From Actinomadura geliboluensis (GTDB lineage: Bacteria > Actinomycetota > Actinomycetes > Streptosporangiales > Streptosporangiaceae), in NCBI RefSeq assembly GCF_005889745.1, contig NZ_VCKZ01000005.1, positions 1 through 64,000 on the forward strand: a DNA stretch of 64,000 nt, read 5' to 3'. Positions 16,536 to 24,214 of this stretch are shown piece after piece (position 1 is the stretch's first letter; each line of letters opens with the position of its first letter). A model generated the notes under the pieces. It saw nothing but the letters and a program-made list of their open reading frames with translations, searched no databases and had not been told where the DNA came from. The position numbers and the translations under genes were made by a program.

Positions 16536-18026
16536 ATGGCCGAAGCGGAGCCGAACGGGAACGGCTGGCGCAAGCCGCGCGTCGGGCACTTCATCGGCGG
16601 GGAGTGGGCGGAGTCCGCGTCCGGGCGCTCCTACCTGAACCGCTCCCCGTGGTCGGGCGAGACGCTCAGCGAGGTCGCCGCCGGCGACATCGAGGACGCC
16701 GACCGGGCCGTGGCGGCGGCCCGCGCGGCGTTCGACGGGTGGGCGCGGACGCCGCCGCACGAGCGGCAGCTGGTCTTCCTGCGCGCGGCCGACGTCCTGG
16801 AGCGGCGCGGCGCCGAGGTGCTCGCCGCGCTGGCCGCCGAGACCGGCTGCGGCGCCGTCTTCGGTGGCGTGCAGCTCGGCTTCGCCGTCCGGCTGCTCCG
16901 CCAGGCCGCGCAGCTGGCGTACCGCCCGGCGGGGGAGCTGCTGCCGTCGGACGTCGAGGGCACCAGCGCGATGGCCGTGCGGCGGCCGGTGGGCGTGGTC
17001 GCGGCGATCGCGCCGTGGAACGCCTCGCTCACCCTCGCCGGGCGGGGCATCGTCGGGCCGCTCGCGCTCGGCAACACCGTGGTGCTCAAGCCGTCGGAGG
17101 ACGCCCCGTACACCGGCGGCGCGCTCTGGGCGGAGATCCTGCACGAGGCCGGCCTGCCCGCCGGGGTGCTCAACGTCGTCACCCACGCGCCCGGCGAGGC
17201 CGGCGGGATCGGCGACGCGCTGCTCGCCAGCCCGCTCGTCCGGCGGATCAACTTCACCGGCTCCACCCCGACCGGCCGGCGCCTCGCGGAGAAGGCGGGC
17301 CGGCACCTCAAGCGGGTGGTGCTCCAGCTCAGCGGGCAGAACCCGCTCATCGTGGCGGGCGACGCCGACCTCGGCTACGCCGTGGACGCCGCCGTCTACG
17401 GCGCGTTCGTGCACCAGGGGCAGGTGTGCATGTGCGCCAGGCGCGTCTACGTCGAGCGCCCGCTGATGGAGGAGTTCGCCGAGCGGTTCGCCGCCCGGGC
17501 CGCGGCGCTGCCGACGGGCGACCCGTCCGACCCGGCGACCGTCGTGGGCCCGGTGATCAACGAGTGGGCGCTCGCGCTCATCGACCGGCGCGTCAAGGAG
17601 GCGGTCGGGCTCGGCGCCCGCGTGCTGGCCGGCGGCGACCCCCGGCCGCCGTGCTACCCGGCCACCGTGCTCGCCGACGTGCCGGACGAGGCCGAGATCG
17701 CGCAGGGCGAGACGTTCGGCCCCGTGGTGGTGCTGGAGGCGGCCGACTCCGCCGAGGAGGCCGTCGCCCGCGCCAACGCCTCCGACTTCGGGCTCGTCGC
17801 CTCGGTCATCACCGGCGACCGGCGGCGCGGGCTGCGGCTGGCCGCGGCGCTCGACGTCGGCATCGTCCACGTCAACGACCAGCCCGTCAACGACGAGCCG
17901 CAGATGCCGTTCGGCGGCGTCAAGGACACCGGCTGGGGCCGGTTCGGGCTGGGGTTCGCGGCCGAGGAGTTCTGCGAGCTGCAGTGGGTCACCGTCCGCG
18001 ACCAGGACCGCGAGTTCCCCTTCTGA
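16536..18026 (+). CDS. Aldehyde dehydrogenase family protein with Gln at the general-base position
   Basis: A 496-aa member of the aldehyde dehydrogenase superfamily. It retains IAPWNASLTLAG, FTGSTPTGRRLAEKAG and the nucleophile Cys298 (GQVCMCARR), and it ends with GIVHVNDQPVNDEPQMPFGG like the benzaldehyde-type enzyme at 6711. The motif that normally reads ELGGK is QLSGQ, so residue 264 is Gln instead of the general-base Glu. That should slow hydrolysis of the thioacyl intermediate. The protein might be a CoA-acylating or otherwise altered enzyme, or depend on another residue. The start ATG 16536 has a GAGGAG site. It is divergent from an IclR regulator and convergent with an unknown gene. 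Confidence 0.88.
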   Translation: MAEAEPNGNGWRKPRVGHFIGGEWAESASGRSYLNRSPWSGETLSEVAAGDIEDADRAVAAARAAFDGWARTPPHERQLVFLRAADVLERRGAEVLAALAAETGCGAVFGGVQLGFAVRLLRQAAQLAYRPAGELLPSDVEGTSAMAVRRPVGVVAAIAPWNASLTLAGRGIVGPLALGNTVVLKPSEDAPYTGGALWAEILHEAGLPAGVLNVVTHAPGEAGGIGDALLASPLVRRINFTGSTPTGRRLAEKAGRHLKRVVLQLSGQNPLIVAGDADLGYAVDAAVYGAFVHQGQVCMCARRVYVERPLMEEFAERFAARAAALPTGDPSDPATVVGPVINEWALALIDRRVKEAVGLGARVLAGGDPRPPCYPATVLADVPDEAEIAQGETFGPVVVLEAADSAEEAVARANASDFGLVASVITGDRRRGLRLAAALDVGIVHVNDQPVNDEPQMPFGGVKDTGWGRFGLGFAAEEFCELQWVTVRDQDREFPF

Positions 18027-18052
18027 CCTCCGCCCCCGACGCTCCGCCGCGG

Positions 18053-19306
18053 TCAGACGGGGGTGATCGGCAGCGGCCGGCGCGGCTCGAAGGCGAAGCC
18101 GGCGCCGGTGCTGAACCGGACGACGGCGACCTCGCCGGCCTCGGGGGCCGGCTCCTCGCGGCGGACGACGGTCAGCCGCCATCCCGGGCCGTCCCCGGTG
18201 ACCTCGACGTCGAGGTGCGGGTCCACGGCGCGGACCACGGCCTGGAGCGCGTCCGTCCAGCCGGGGCCGCACAGCGAGATCCAGGCGCCGTCCTCGTGGG
18301 CGGGGGACGGCCGGACGGCGACCGCCGCGCCGTCGATGTCGGCGTCGACGTAGGCGGCGGGGTTGAGGAGCGGGTGCAGGGCGAGGGCGCGGGCCGCGCC
18401 CCGCTCGTCGCCCGGCAGGTCCAGGGCGCGGGCGAGCCGTTCGGCGGCGATGCCGGCGATGCCCACGAGCTGCTTGCGGCGGATCCTCAGCAGCGCGTCG
18501 GCGCCGTCGGCGCGCTCGGCGACGGCGAGCGCGAAGGCGCGGTCGAGCAGGTGCATCTGCAGGCACACCTCGTCGGCGATCCGGGCCAGCGCCGAGTGGG
18601 AGAACGCGGCGAAGTCCAGGTCGGACAGCAGCGGGCCGGAGTAGTCGGCGAGGCCGTCCCCGGCGAGGTCGATCGGCGCGAGTTCGAGGGTCGCGGCGCG
18701 GGACCGCTCGTTGACGGCCAGCAGGGGGATGCCCCGAGCCTCCGGGTGCGCGTCGTCGATGGTGACCGTCCACGCGCAGTGGGGGTGCCGGTCGGCGGGC
18801 AGGCGCGGCGGCCGGTGGATCGGACGCACCTGCGCCCTGGGGTTGGTGGCGACGGCGGTCGCGTCGAAGGTGGGGTCCTCGATGTCGTGGCACATGGAGC
18901 GGACGAAGTCCTCGCCCATGGGTTCGACGTCCATGAGGGCGCCGCAATGGTCGAGGTGGAACTCGCCGTGCCACCGGTCGTGGACCGTGTAGCGGAAGTC
19001 CATGAACTGCGGGGGAGCGCCGATGTCGAGCTGGAGGCCCTTGAAGATGGTCGGGACGTCGCCCTTGCCGGGGACCTTGGGGGCGTAGCCGAGTGCCCGC
19101 TGCATCCGGCGGGTGTAGATCGGGCTTGAGGCCGCCCACTCCTCGATCGCGATCCGCGCCATCTCCTCCCGTCCGAAGGCGGAGATGCACCACGCCATCC
19201 CCGAGCGGTCGATGAGCTGCCCGATCAGCAGCAGCTCGGGGACGGCGGCCGCGAGCCGCTCCCGGGACAGGGCGGCGTAGCGGCTCGGCGGGGGCGCAGG
19301 GGTCAT
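18053..19306 (-). CDS. Unrecognised cytoplasmic protein (417 aa)
   Basis: I cannot assign this family with confidence. The sequence has clusters of possible metal or catalytic residues: FMDFRYTVHDRWHGEFHLDHCG (about 120-140, written here in part as WHGEFHLDHCG), MCHDIEDPTFDATA (about 155-168) and IHRPPRLPADRHPHC. No signal peptide or membrane segment is seen. AAGGAG precedes ATG 19306 at good spacing. It ends convergent with the aldehyde dehydrogenase and starts 41 bases downstream of an F420-type oxidoreductase, with which it likely forms an operon under the KstR-like palindrome. The CHDxED and HxDHC blocks hint at an enzyme rather than a regulator. A distant thiazoline-carboxylate hydrolase-like fold is possible but unproven. 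Confidence 0.75.
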   Translation of the reverse strand: MTPAPPPSRYAALSRERLAAAVPELLLIGQLIDRSGMAWCISAFGREEMARIAIEEWAASSPIYTRRMQRALGYAPKVPGKGDVPTIFKGLQLDIGAPPQFMDFRYTVHDRWHGEFHLDHCGALMDVEPMGEDFVRSMCHDIEDPTFDATAVATNPRAQVRPIHRPPRLPADRHPHCAWTVTIDDAHPEARGIPLLAVNERSRAATLELAPIDLAGDGLADYSGPLLSDLDFAAFSHSALARIADEVCLQMHLLDRAFALAVAERADGADALLRIRRKQLVGIAGIAAERLARALDLPGDERGAARALALHPLLNPAAYVDADIDGAAVAVRPSPAHEDGAWISLCGPGWTDALQAVVRAVDPHLDVEVTGDGPGWRLTVVRREEPAPEAGEVAVVRFSTGAGFAFEPRRPLPITPV

Positions 19307-19347
19307 CTGCCGGTCTCCTTGGTCGTCAGCTCTGGGCCCGTCGGTCG

Positions 19348-20199
19348 TCAGCTCTGGGCCAGGCCGAGCCGGGCGGCGGTCTTGTCCAGATACGTGAGCA
19401 CGGCGGCCTCGTCGGCGTCGGGCACGCCCCAGATCAGTTCGCCGGCGCCGGCGGCCTCCCACTCGGCGAGGTCGTCGGGGGTGGGGTTCTTCGCGACCAG
19501 GATCCGCACGTCGGGCTCGCCGCCGCGGCCCGCCTCGTCCCACTCCTTGCGCAGCAGCGCGACCCGTTCGGCGATGTCCGTCTCGATCGGGGTGGTCATC
19601 CAGCCGTCGGCGTGGCGGGCGATCCACTTCATGGTCTTGGGCCCGCCGCCCGCACCGATGATCACGGGGATGCGGCCCTGCGGGGGCTTGGGGTAGGCCC
19701 AGCTCGGGCCGAACGACACGAACTCGCCGGCGTAGGACGCCTCCTCCTGCGTCCACAGGGCGCGCATCGCCTCCAGGTACTCCTTGAGGACGGTGCGCCG
19801 CTTGGCGGCCGGGACGTGGTGGTCGGCCAGCTCGTCGGTGTTCCACCCGAACCCGGCGCCGACCGTCACCCGGCCGCCGGACAGGTGGTCCAGGGTCGCG
19901 AGCGTCTTGGCGAGGGTGATCGGGTCGGACTCCACCGGCAGCGCGACCGCGGTCGCCAGGCCGATCCGGGAGGTCACCGCGGCGGCGGTCGCCAGCGACA
20001 CCCACGGGTCGAGGGTGCGGGTGTAGCGGTCGTCGGGCAGGTCCGCGCCGCCGGTGGGGTGCAGCGCGTCCCGGCGGACCGGGATATGGGTGTGCTCGGG
20101 CACGTAGAAGGTGTCGAAGCCGCGCTCTTCGGCGGCCTTGGCCAGTGCCGCCGGGGTGATGCCGCGGTCCGAGGTGAAGAGCACGATTCCGTTGCGCAT
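19348..20199 (-). CDS. LLM-class F420-dependent oxidoreductase
   Basis: A 283-aa luciferase-like TIM-barrel protein: MRNGIVLFTSDRGITP start, FYVPEHTHIP, LATAVALPVESDPITLAK, HLSGGRVTVGAGFGWNTDEL and IPVIIGAGGGPKTM are typical of actinobacterial F420-dependent members. Such enzymes oxidise or reduce alcohols, ketones or acyl compounds with F420. Two in-frame ATGs exist, at 20208 and 20199. No ribosome binding site precedes either, and a TAGTAT -10-like hexamer lies 7 bases before ATG 20199, so a leaderless start there is plausible. A perfect 14-bp palindrome sits only 3-16 bases upstream of the first ATG, and repressor binding would shut the gene down completely. Confidence 0.87.
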   Translation of the reverse strand: MRNGIVLFTSDRGITPAALAKAAEERGFDTFYVPEHTHIPVRRDALHPTGGADLPDDRYTRTLDPWVSLATAAAVTSRIGLATAVALPVESDPITLAKTLATLDHLSGGRVTVGAGFGWNTDELADHHVPAAKRRTVLKEYLEAMRALWTQEEASYAGEFVSFGPSWAYPKPPQGRIPVIIGAGGGPKTMKWIARHADGWMTTPIETDIAERVALLRKEWDEAGRGGEPDVRILVAKNPTPDDLAEWEAAGAGELIWGVPDADEAAVLTYLDKTAARLGLAQS

Positions 20200-20210
20200 G
20201 GACGCCATAC

Positions 20211-20224
20211 TAGAACGCGTTCTA
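20211..20224. promoter_or_regulatory. KstR-like palindrome TAGAACGCGTTCTA
   Basis: A perfect 14-bp palindrome that fits the published KstR consensus TnnAACnnGTTnnA, used by the TetR-type repressor of sterol catabolism in mycobacteria and rhodococci. It overlaps the presumed promoter of the F420-type oxidoreductase gene. No kstR gene is present in the window, so the cognate repressor must be elsewhere or be a different TetR protein. Confidence 0.55.
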
Positions 20225-20243
20225 TCAATTCTGGAATAGTGAC

Positions 20244-20257
20244 TGGACAGCTGTCCG
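20244..20257. promoter_or_regulatory. Operator copy 1, TGGACA-N2-TGTCCR
   Basis: TGGACAGCTGTCCG, a near-perfect palindrome repeated (with different centre bases) at 20313-20326. The pair flank the probable -35 region of the reductase-SDR-flavoprotein operon, 69 bases apart centre to centre. That spacing is compatible with cooperative binding of one regulator. Confidence 0.5.
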
Positions 20258-20283
20258 GTCGAGTCGGCTCCCGTCCGGCGCCA

Positions 20284-20313
20284 TTGCGGCGCCGCCCGGC
20301 CCGGCTCTAGGGT
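20284..20313 (+). promoter_or_regulatory. Putative promoter of the reductase-SDR-flavoprotein operon
   Basis: TTGCGG (20284-20289) and TAGGGT (20308-20313) with an 18-base spacer. The predicted transcription start falls inside operator copy 2, so a bound protein would block initiation. Confidence 0.35.
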
Positions 20314-20326
20314 GGACACCTGTCCA
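20313..20326. promoter_or_regulatory. Operator copy 2, TGGACACCTGTCCA
   Basis: Arms TGGACA and TGTCCA around a CC centre, matching copy 1 at 20244-20257. It lies at the presumed transcription start and 33 bases before the first ATG of the operon. Confidence 0.5.
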
Positions 20327-20358
20327 GGCAGCTGACCAGCCCCGCGCCGAGGAGCACC

Positions 20359-21444
20359 ATGGCCATCCGCGTCCTTCATGTGGCGACCGGCAACGTCGGC
20401 CGCATCGCCCTGTCGCAGCTGATCGAGGACCCCCGCTTCGAGCTGGCCGGGCTGGTCGTGTCGAACCCGGAGAAGGTCGGGCGGGACGCCGGGGACCTCG
20501 CGGGCCTGGACGCGGTCACCGGCGTGGCCGCCACCGCCGACCTGGACGCGGCGCTGGCCCTGCGTCCGGACTGCACCGTCTACTGCGCGCTCGGCGAGAC
20601 CCGCCTGTTCGAGGCGCTCGACGACCTCCGGAGGATCCTCGCCTCGGGCAGCGACGTCGTCGCGTCCTCGCCGGTGCCGCTGATCCACCCCTGGGGCGTG
20701 CTGCCGGACCGCATGATCGCCCCGATCGAGGACGCCTGCCGCGCCGGCGGGACGAGCCTGTTCGCCACCGGGGTCGACCCCGGCTGGATCAACGACCTGC
20801 TGCCCTTCGCGATCGCGAGCACCTGCCAGCGGGTGGAGCGGGTGCGCTGCTCGGAGATCGCCGACTACGCGACCTACGACGGCGCCCCGGTCATCTTCGA
20901 CTTCATGGGCTTCGGCCGCCCCGTGGGCGACCTGCCGAAGATGTTCAGGCCGGGGATGCTGGCGGCGTCCTGGGGCGTCAGCCTCCGGATGCTGGCCCGC
21001 GGCTTCGGCTTCGAGCTGGACGACATCACCGAGCGGTTCGAGCAGGAGCCCGCGCCGGAGGCGTTCGACGTGGCCGCCGGGCACATCCCCGCGGGCGGCG
21101 TCGCGGCCATGCGGTTCCAGATCGCCGGCGTCGCCGCCGGCAAGGAGGTGCTGGTCATCGACCACACCACCCGGCTGCGCGCCGACCTGCGCCCCGACTG
21201 GCCCCGGCCCGCGCAGGACGGCGGCTCCTACCGGGTCGAGATCACCGGCGAGCCGTCCTACCGCGTCGACGTCTGCCCGTCCAGCGCGCGCGGCGACCAC
21301 AACTACGCGGCGATCGCGGCGGGCGCCGGGCGCATCGTCAATGCAATCCCCGACGTCGTCGCGGCGCCGCCGGGCCTGCGGACGCCGCTCGACCTACCCT
21401 TCAACACCGCCCGCGGCGTGTTCGCGGCGACGCTGGCCGGCTGA
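20359..21444 (+). CDS. NAD(P)H-dependent reductase, dihydrodipicolinate reductase-like
   Basis: A 361-aa protein with an N-terminal Rossmann domain, VLHVATGNVGRIALSQLIED (residues 5-24), then the dihydrodipicolinate reductase/diaminopentanoate dehydrogenase-like layout VYCALGET, VVASSPVPLIHPWG, ATGVDPGWINDLLP. The last 200 residues resemble the C-terminal dimerisation domain of 2,4-diaminopentanoate dehydrogenase-like proteins. This type is common in actinobacterial catabolic clusters, often without a proven substrate. It likely reduces or oxidises a carbonyl/imine intermediate in the cytoplasm. It heads a three-gene operon with an SDR (26 bases downstream) and a KstD-like flavoprotein, under two TGGACA-N2-TGTCCA elements. 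Confidence 0.8.
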   Translation: MAIRVLHVATGNVGRIALSQLIEDPRFELAGLVVSNPEKVGRDAGDLAGLDAVTGVAATADLDAALALRPDCTVYCALGETRLFEALDDLRRILASGSDVVASSPVPLIHPWGVLPDRMIAPIEDACRAGGTSLFATGVDPGWINDLLPFAIASTCQRVERVRCSEIADYATYDGAPVIFDFMGFGRPVGDLPKMFRPGMLAASWGVSLRMLARGFGFELDDITERFEQEPAPEAFDVAAGHIPAGGVAAMRFQIAGVAAGKEVLVIDHTTRLRADLRPDWPRPAQDGGSYRVEITGEPSYRVDVCPSSARGDHNYAAIAAGAGRIVNAIPDVVAAPPGLRTPLDLPFNTARGVFAATLAG

Positions 21445-21470
21445 GGCACACCGAGGAGAGGACACCGGCG

Positions 21471-22208
21471 ATGGGACGTGTGGACGGGAAGGTCGCCCTG
21501 GTCAGCGGCGGCGCGCGCGGCATCGGGGCGGCCGCCGCGCGGGCACTGGTCGCCGAGGGCGCGCGGGTCGTGATCGGCGACATCCTCGACGAGAAGGGCC
21601 GCGCCGTCGCGGCCGAGCTCGGCGAGGCGTGCCGCTACGTGCACCTCGACGTGACGAGCCCGGAGGACTGGACGGCCGCCGTCGCCGCGGCCGTCGGCGA
21701 GTTCGGCCGCCTGAACGTGCTGTTCAACAACGCGGGCATCGCCAACGGGGCCGCCATCACCCGCTTCTCGCTGGAGAAGTGGCAGAAGATCATCGACGTC
21801 AACCTGACCGGCCCGTTCCTCGGCATCCGCGCCGCCGCCGACGCGCTGATCGCGGCCGGCGGCGGCTCGATCATCAACAACTCCTCCATCGAGGGGCTGC
21901 GCGGCACCTCCTGGGCGCACGGCTACGTGGCCTCCAAGTGGGGCCTGCGCGGCCTGACCAAGTCGGTCGCCGTCGAGCTCGCGCCGCACGGCGTCCGGGT
22001 CAACTCGCTGCACCCGGGGCTGATCCGCACGCCGATCACCGAGGGCATCCCCGACGACATGGTCCCGATCCCGCTCGGGCGTCCCGGGCAGCCGGAGGAC
22101 GTCGCCTCGTTCGTGGTGTTCCTCGCGAGCGACGAGTCGTCCTACGCCACCGGAGCGGAGTTCGTCATCGACGGCGGCACCGTCAACCAGATCCCGCACA
22201 AGGGCTGA
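21471..22208 (+). CDS. Short-chain dehydrogenase/reductase
   Basis: A 245-aa classical SDR: cofactor motif SGGARGIGAAAARAL (about 12-26), NNAGIAN (about 84-90), a catalytic Ser in NNSSIEG, and YVASK as the YxxxK motif near 150-154. The C-terminal LGRPGQPEDVASFVVFLASDESSYATG is standard for 3-oxoacyl-ACP-reductase/hydroxysteroid-dehydrogenase-like SDRs. Asp in GDILDE after strand 2 suggests NAD preference. It would interconvert an alcohol and a ketone of the same substrate handled by its operon neighbours. AGGAGAGG precedes the ATG. The downstream flavoprotein gene begins 15 bases after its stop. Confidence 0.9.
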   Translation: MGRVDGKVALVSGGARGIGAAAARALVAEGARVVIGDILDEKGRAVAAELGEACRYVHLDVTSPEDWTAAVAAAVGEFGRLNVLFNNAGIANGAAITRFSLEKWQKIIDVNLTGPFLGIRAAADALIAAGGGSIINNSSIEGLRGTSWAHGYVASKWGLRGLTKSVAVELAPHGVRVNSLHPGLIRTPITEGIPDDMVPIPLGRPGQPEDVASFVVFLASDESSYATGAEFVIDGGTVNQIPHKG

Positions 22209-22223
22209 GCGAGGCGAGGAGCG

Positions 22224-23711
22224 ATGGACGCACACCCCTCTCCGGGACTGGCCGTCCCGCAGGTGCTGCCGGCGGCGGACCTGCCCGGCGGCGCCGAGCG
22301 CTTCGACGTGGTCGTCGTCGGCTTCGGAATCGCCGGCGGCTGCGCCGCGCTGGAGGCCGCGCGCTCGGGCGCCCGCGTGCTGCTGCTGGAGCGCGCGGCC
22401 GTGCACGGCGGCACGTCCAGCATGTCGGGCGGCCACTTCTACCTCGGCGGCGGCACGGCCGTCCAGCGGGCCACCGGCCATGAGGACACCGTCGAGGCGA
22501 TGGCGCGGTACCTGGCGGCGAGCACCAAGGACCCCGACGAGCAGAAGATCCGGGCCTACTGCGAGGGGTCGGTCGCCCACTTCGACTGGCTGGAGGCGCT
22601 CGGGTTCCGGTTCGAGCGGTCCTACTTCCCGGGCAAGGCGGTGATCCAGCCCGGCACCGAGGGCCTGATGTTCACCGGCAACGAGAAGGTGTGGCCGTTC
22701 CGCGACGAGGTCCCGCCGGCGCCGCGTGGCCACAAGGTGCCGGTGCCGGGCGACACCGAGGGCACCAAGATCGTGATGGACCTGCTGCGGGACCGGGTCG
22801 AGGAGGCCGGCGTCGAGGTCCGCTACGAGACGGGCGCGACCAACCTGGTGGCCGCCGAGGACGGCGCGGTCACCGGTGTCGCGTGGCGCAGGTACGACGA
22901 GACCGGCGTGGTCGGAGCCGCCGCCGTGGTGATCGCGGCCGGCGGGTTCGTGATGAACCCCGACATGGTCGCCGCCTACACGCCGGCCCTCGGCGGCAAG
23001 CTGTTCACGCTGGGCGGCAGCTACGACGACGGGCTCGGGATCAGGCTCGGCCAATCGGTCGGGGCCGCGCTGGAGCACATGGACGAGCCCTTCATCACCG
23101 CGCCGTTCTACCCGCCGTCGTCGCTGGTCAAGGGGCTGATCGTCAACAACCGGGGTGAGCGGTTCGTGGCCGAGGACAGCTACCACGCCCGCACCTCCTA
23201 CTTCGTGCTCCGGCAGCCGGACGCGACGGCGTACCTGATCGCCGACAGCGACCACATGGAGGAGCAGCGGATGCCGCTCGTCCCGCTGAAGGACGGCTAC
23301 GAGACCATCGAGGAGATGGAGGCCGGGCTGAAGCTGCCGTCCGGCTCGCTGGCCGCGACGATGGCCCGCTACAACGCGCACGCCGCGCGCGGTGAGGACC
23401 CCGACTTCCACAAGCACCCCGACTGGCTGGCGCCGCAGACCCGGGGGCCGTGGGGCGTCTACGACCTGAGCCTCGGCACCGCCCTGTACGCCGGGTTCAC
23501 GCTCGGCGGCATGGCCACCAGCGTGGACGGCGAGGTGCGGCGGCCCGACGGGTCGGTCATCGCCGGGCTCTACGCGGCCGGAGCCTGCGCGTCCAACATC
23601 GCCCAGGACGGCGCGGGCTACTGCTCGGGCACCCAGCTCGGCGAGGGCTCCTTCTTCGGCCGCCGCGCCGGCCGCGCCGCCGCCCTCCGCGCCACCGCCG
23701 CGTCCCGCTAG
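22224..23711 (+). CDS. FAD-dependent oxidoreductase, fumarate reductase/ketosteroid dehydrogenase-like
   Basis: A 495-aa flavoprotein with GFGIAGGCAALEAARSGARV as the FAD-binding start (near residue 33-52), HGGTSSMSGGHFYLGGG, and the C-terminal FAD block AGLYAAGACASNIAQDGAGY followed by SGTQLGEGSFFGRRAG. This architecture is shared by 3-ketosteroid-delta1-dehydrogenases, fumarate reductase flavoproteins and related alkene-forming enzymes. In operon with an SDR and a reductase, it may introduce or remove a C=C bond next to a carbonyl. A steroid substrate is possible, given the nearby KstR-like site, but is inference. It is a distant relative, not a near copy, of the flavoprotein at 25222. Confidence 0.87.
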   Translation: MDAHPSPGLAVPQVLPAADLPGGAERFDVVVVGFGIAGGCAALEAARSGARVLLLERAAVHGGTSSMSGGHFYLGGGTAVQRATGHEDTVEAMARYLAASTKDPDEQKIRAYCEGSVAHFDWLEALGFRFERSYFPGKAVIQPGTEGLMFTGNEKVWPFRDEVPPAPRGHKVPVPGDTEGTKIVMDLLRDRVEEAGVEVRYETGATNLVAAEDGAVTGVAWRRYDETGVVGAAAVVIAAGGFVMNPDMVAAYTPALGGKLFTLGGSYDDGLGIRLGQSVGAALEHMDEPFITAPFYPPSSLVKGLIVNNRGERFVAEDSYHARTSYFVLRQPDATAYLIADSDHMEEQRMPLVPLKDGYETIEEMEAGLKLPSGSLAATMARYNAHAARGEDPDFHKHPDWLAPQTRGPWGVYDLSLGTALYAGFTLGGMATSVDGEVRRPDGSVIAGLYAAGACASNIAQDGAGYCSGTQLGEGSFFGRRAGRAAALRATAASR

Positions 23712-23748
23712 GGCCCGCGCCCTTTCTCACCTAGTTAGAGCTGGGCTT

Positions 23749-23764
23749 TCAACCGAAGGGTTGA
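23749..23764. promoter_or_regulatory. Upstream operator of the ArsR operon
   Basis: Inverted repeat TCAACC (23749-23754) and GGTTGA (23759-23764) with a GAAG centre; its right arm overlaps the -35. Related half-sites recur at 23794-23813. Confidence 0.5.
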
Positions 23765-23790
23765 CGGCGGGCCTGGGCTCGACCTACGGT
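23761..23790 (+). promoter_or_regulatory. Putative promoter of the ArsR operon
   Basis: TTGACG (23761-23766) and TACGGT (23785-23790) with an 18-base spacer. Inverted repeats flank it on both sides, which suits repression by an autoregulating ArsR protein. Confidence 0.5.
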
Positions 23791-23793
23791 GGC

Positions 23794-23813
23794 TTTAAAC
23801 CATCAAGTTGAAA
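23794..23813. promoter_or_regulatory. Downstream operator of the ArsR operon
   Basis: Arms TTTAAAC (23794-23800) and GTTGAAA (23807-23813), inverted with one mismatch, lying between the predicted transcription start and the ribosome binding site of the ArsR gene. Confidence 0.45.
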
Positions 23814-23824
23814 CGGAGGGGCCG

Positions 23825-24214
23825 ATGACCGCGGACGCGCTGTCGCAGGTCTTCGCGGCCCTCGCGGACCCCACCCGGCGCGACATCGTGGCCCGGCTCT
23901 CGGAGGGCGACGCGACCGTGGGCGAGCTCGCCGAGCCGTACCGGATGTCGCTGCAGGCGGTCTACAAGCACCTGCGGGTCCTCGAAGGGGCTGGGCTCGT
24001 CAGCCGGCCGGCCGGGCCGCAGCCGCGGCGGGTACGCCTGGAGATCGGGGCCCTCGACCTGATGGACACCTGGATCGAGCGCCACCGGGCCCGCGTCGAG
24101 CGGCGCTACCGCCGCCTCGACGCCGTCCTGGAGGGGATGAGGGAGGACGAGCATGACCACCGAGACGACCATCGAGGCCGACCCGAAACTGCCGATCATA
24201 CGGATGAGCCGTGA
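23825..24214 (+). CDS. ArsR family transcriptional regulator
   Basis: A 129-aa winged-helix regulator: VFAALADPTRRDIVARLSEG, VGELAEPYRMSLQAVYKHLRVLEGAGLV, RRVRLEIGAL. It lacks the Cys-rich metal site, so it belongs to the non-metal ArsR group that is commonly encoded next to SRPBCC/AHSA1 proteins. ATG 23825 follows GGAGGGG; the in-frame ATG 36 bases upstream would lie within the operator. The C-terminal tail is rich in His and Asp (DEHDHRDDHRG), partly because it overlaps the next gene by 62 bases. It likely represses its own three-gene operon. Confidence 0.87.
   Translation: MTADALSQVFAALADPTRRDIVARLSEGDATVGELAEPYRMSLQAVYKHLRVLEGAGLVSRPAGPQPRRVRLEIGALDLMDTWIERHRARVERRYRRLDAVLEGMREDEHDHRDDHRGRPETADHTDEP

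Noticed and set aside
18049-18056. GTCAGAC, resembling the GntR-type element core
   Set aside because: It lies between two convergent stop codons, has no flanking AAA/TTT arms, and is not at a promoter.
15573-19193. A 1206-codon open frame on the minus strand
   Set aside because: Only its last part (15573-16421) is a real gene (IclR). The rest is antisense to the aldehyde dehydrogenase and out of frame with the 417-aa gene, reading as Arg/Gly/Pro-rich low complexity.
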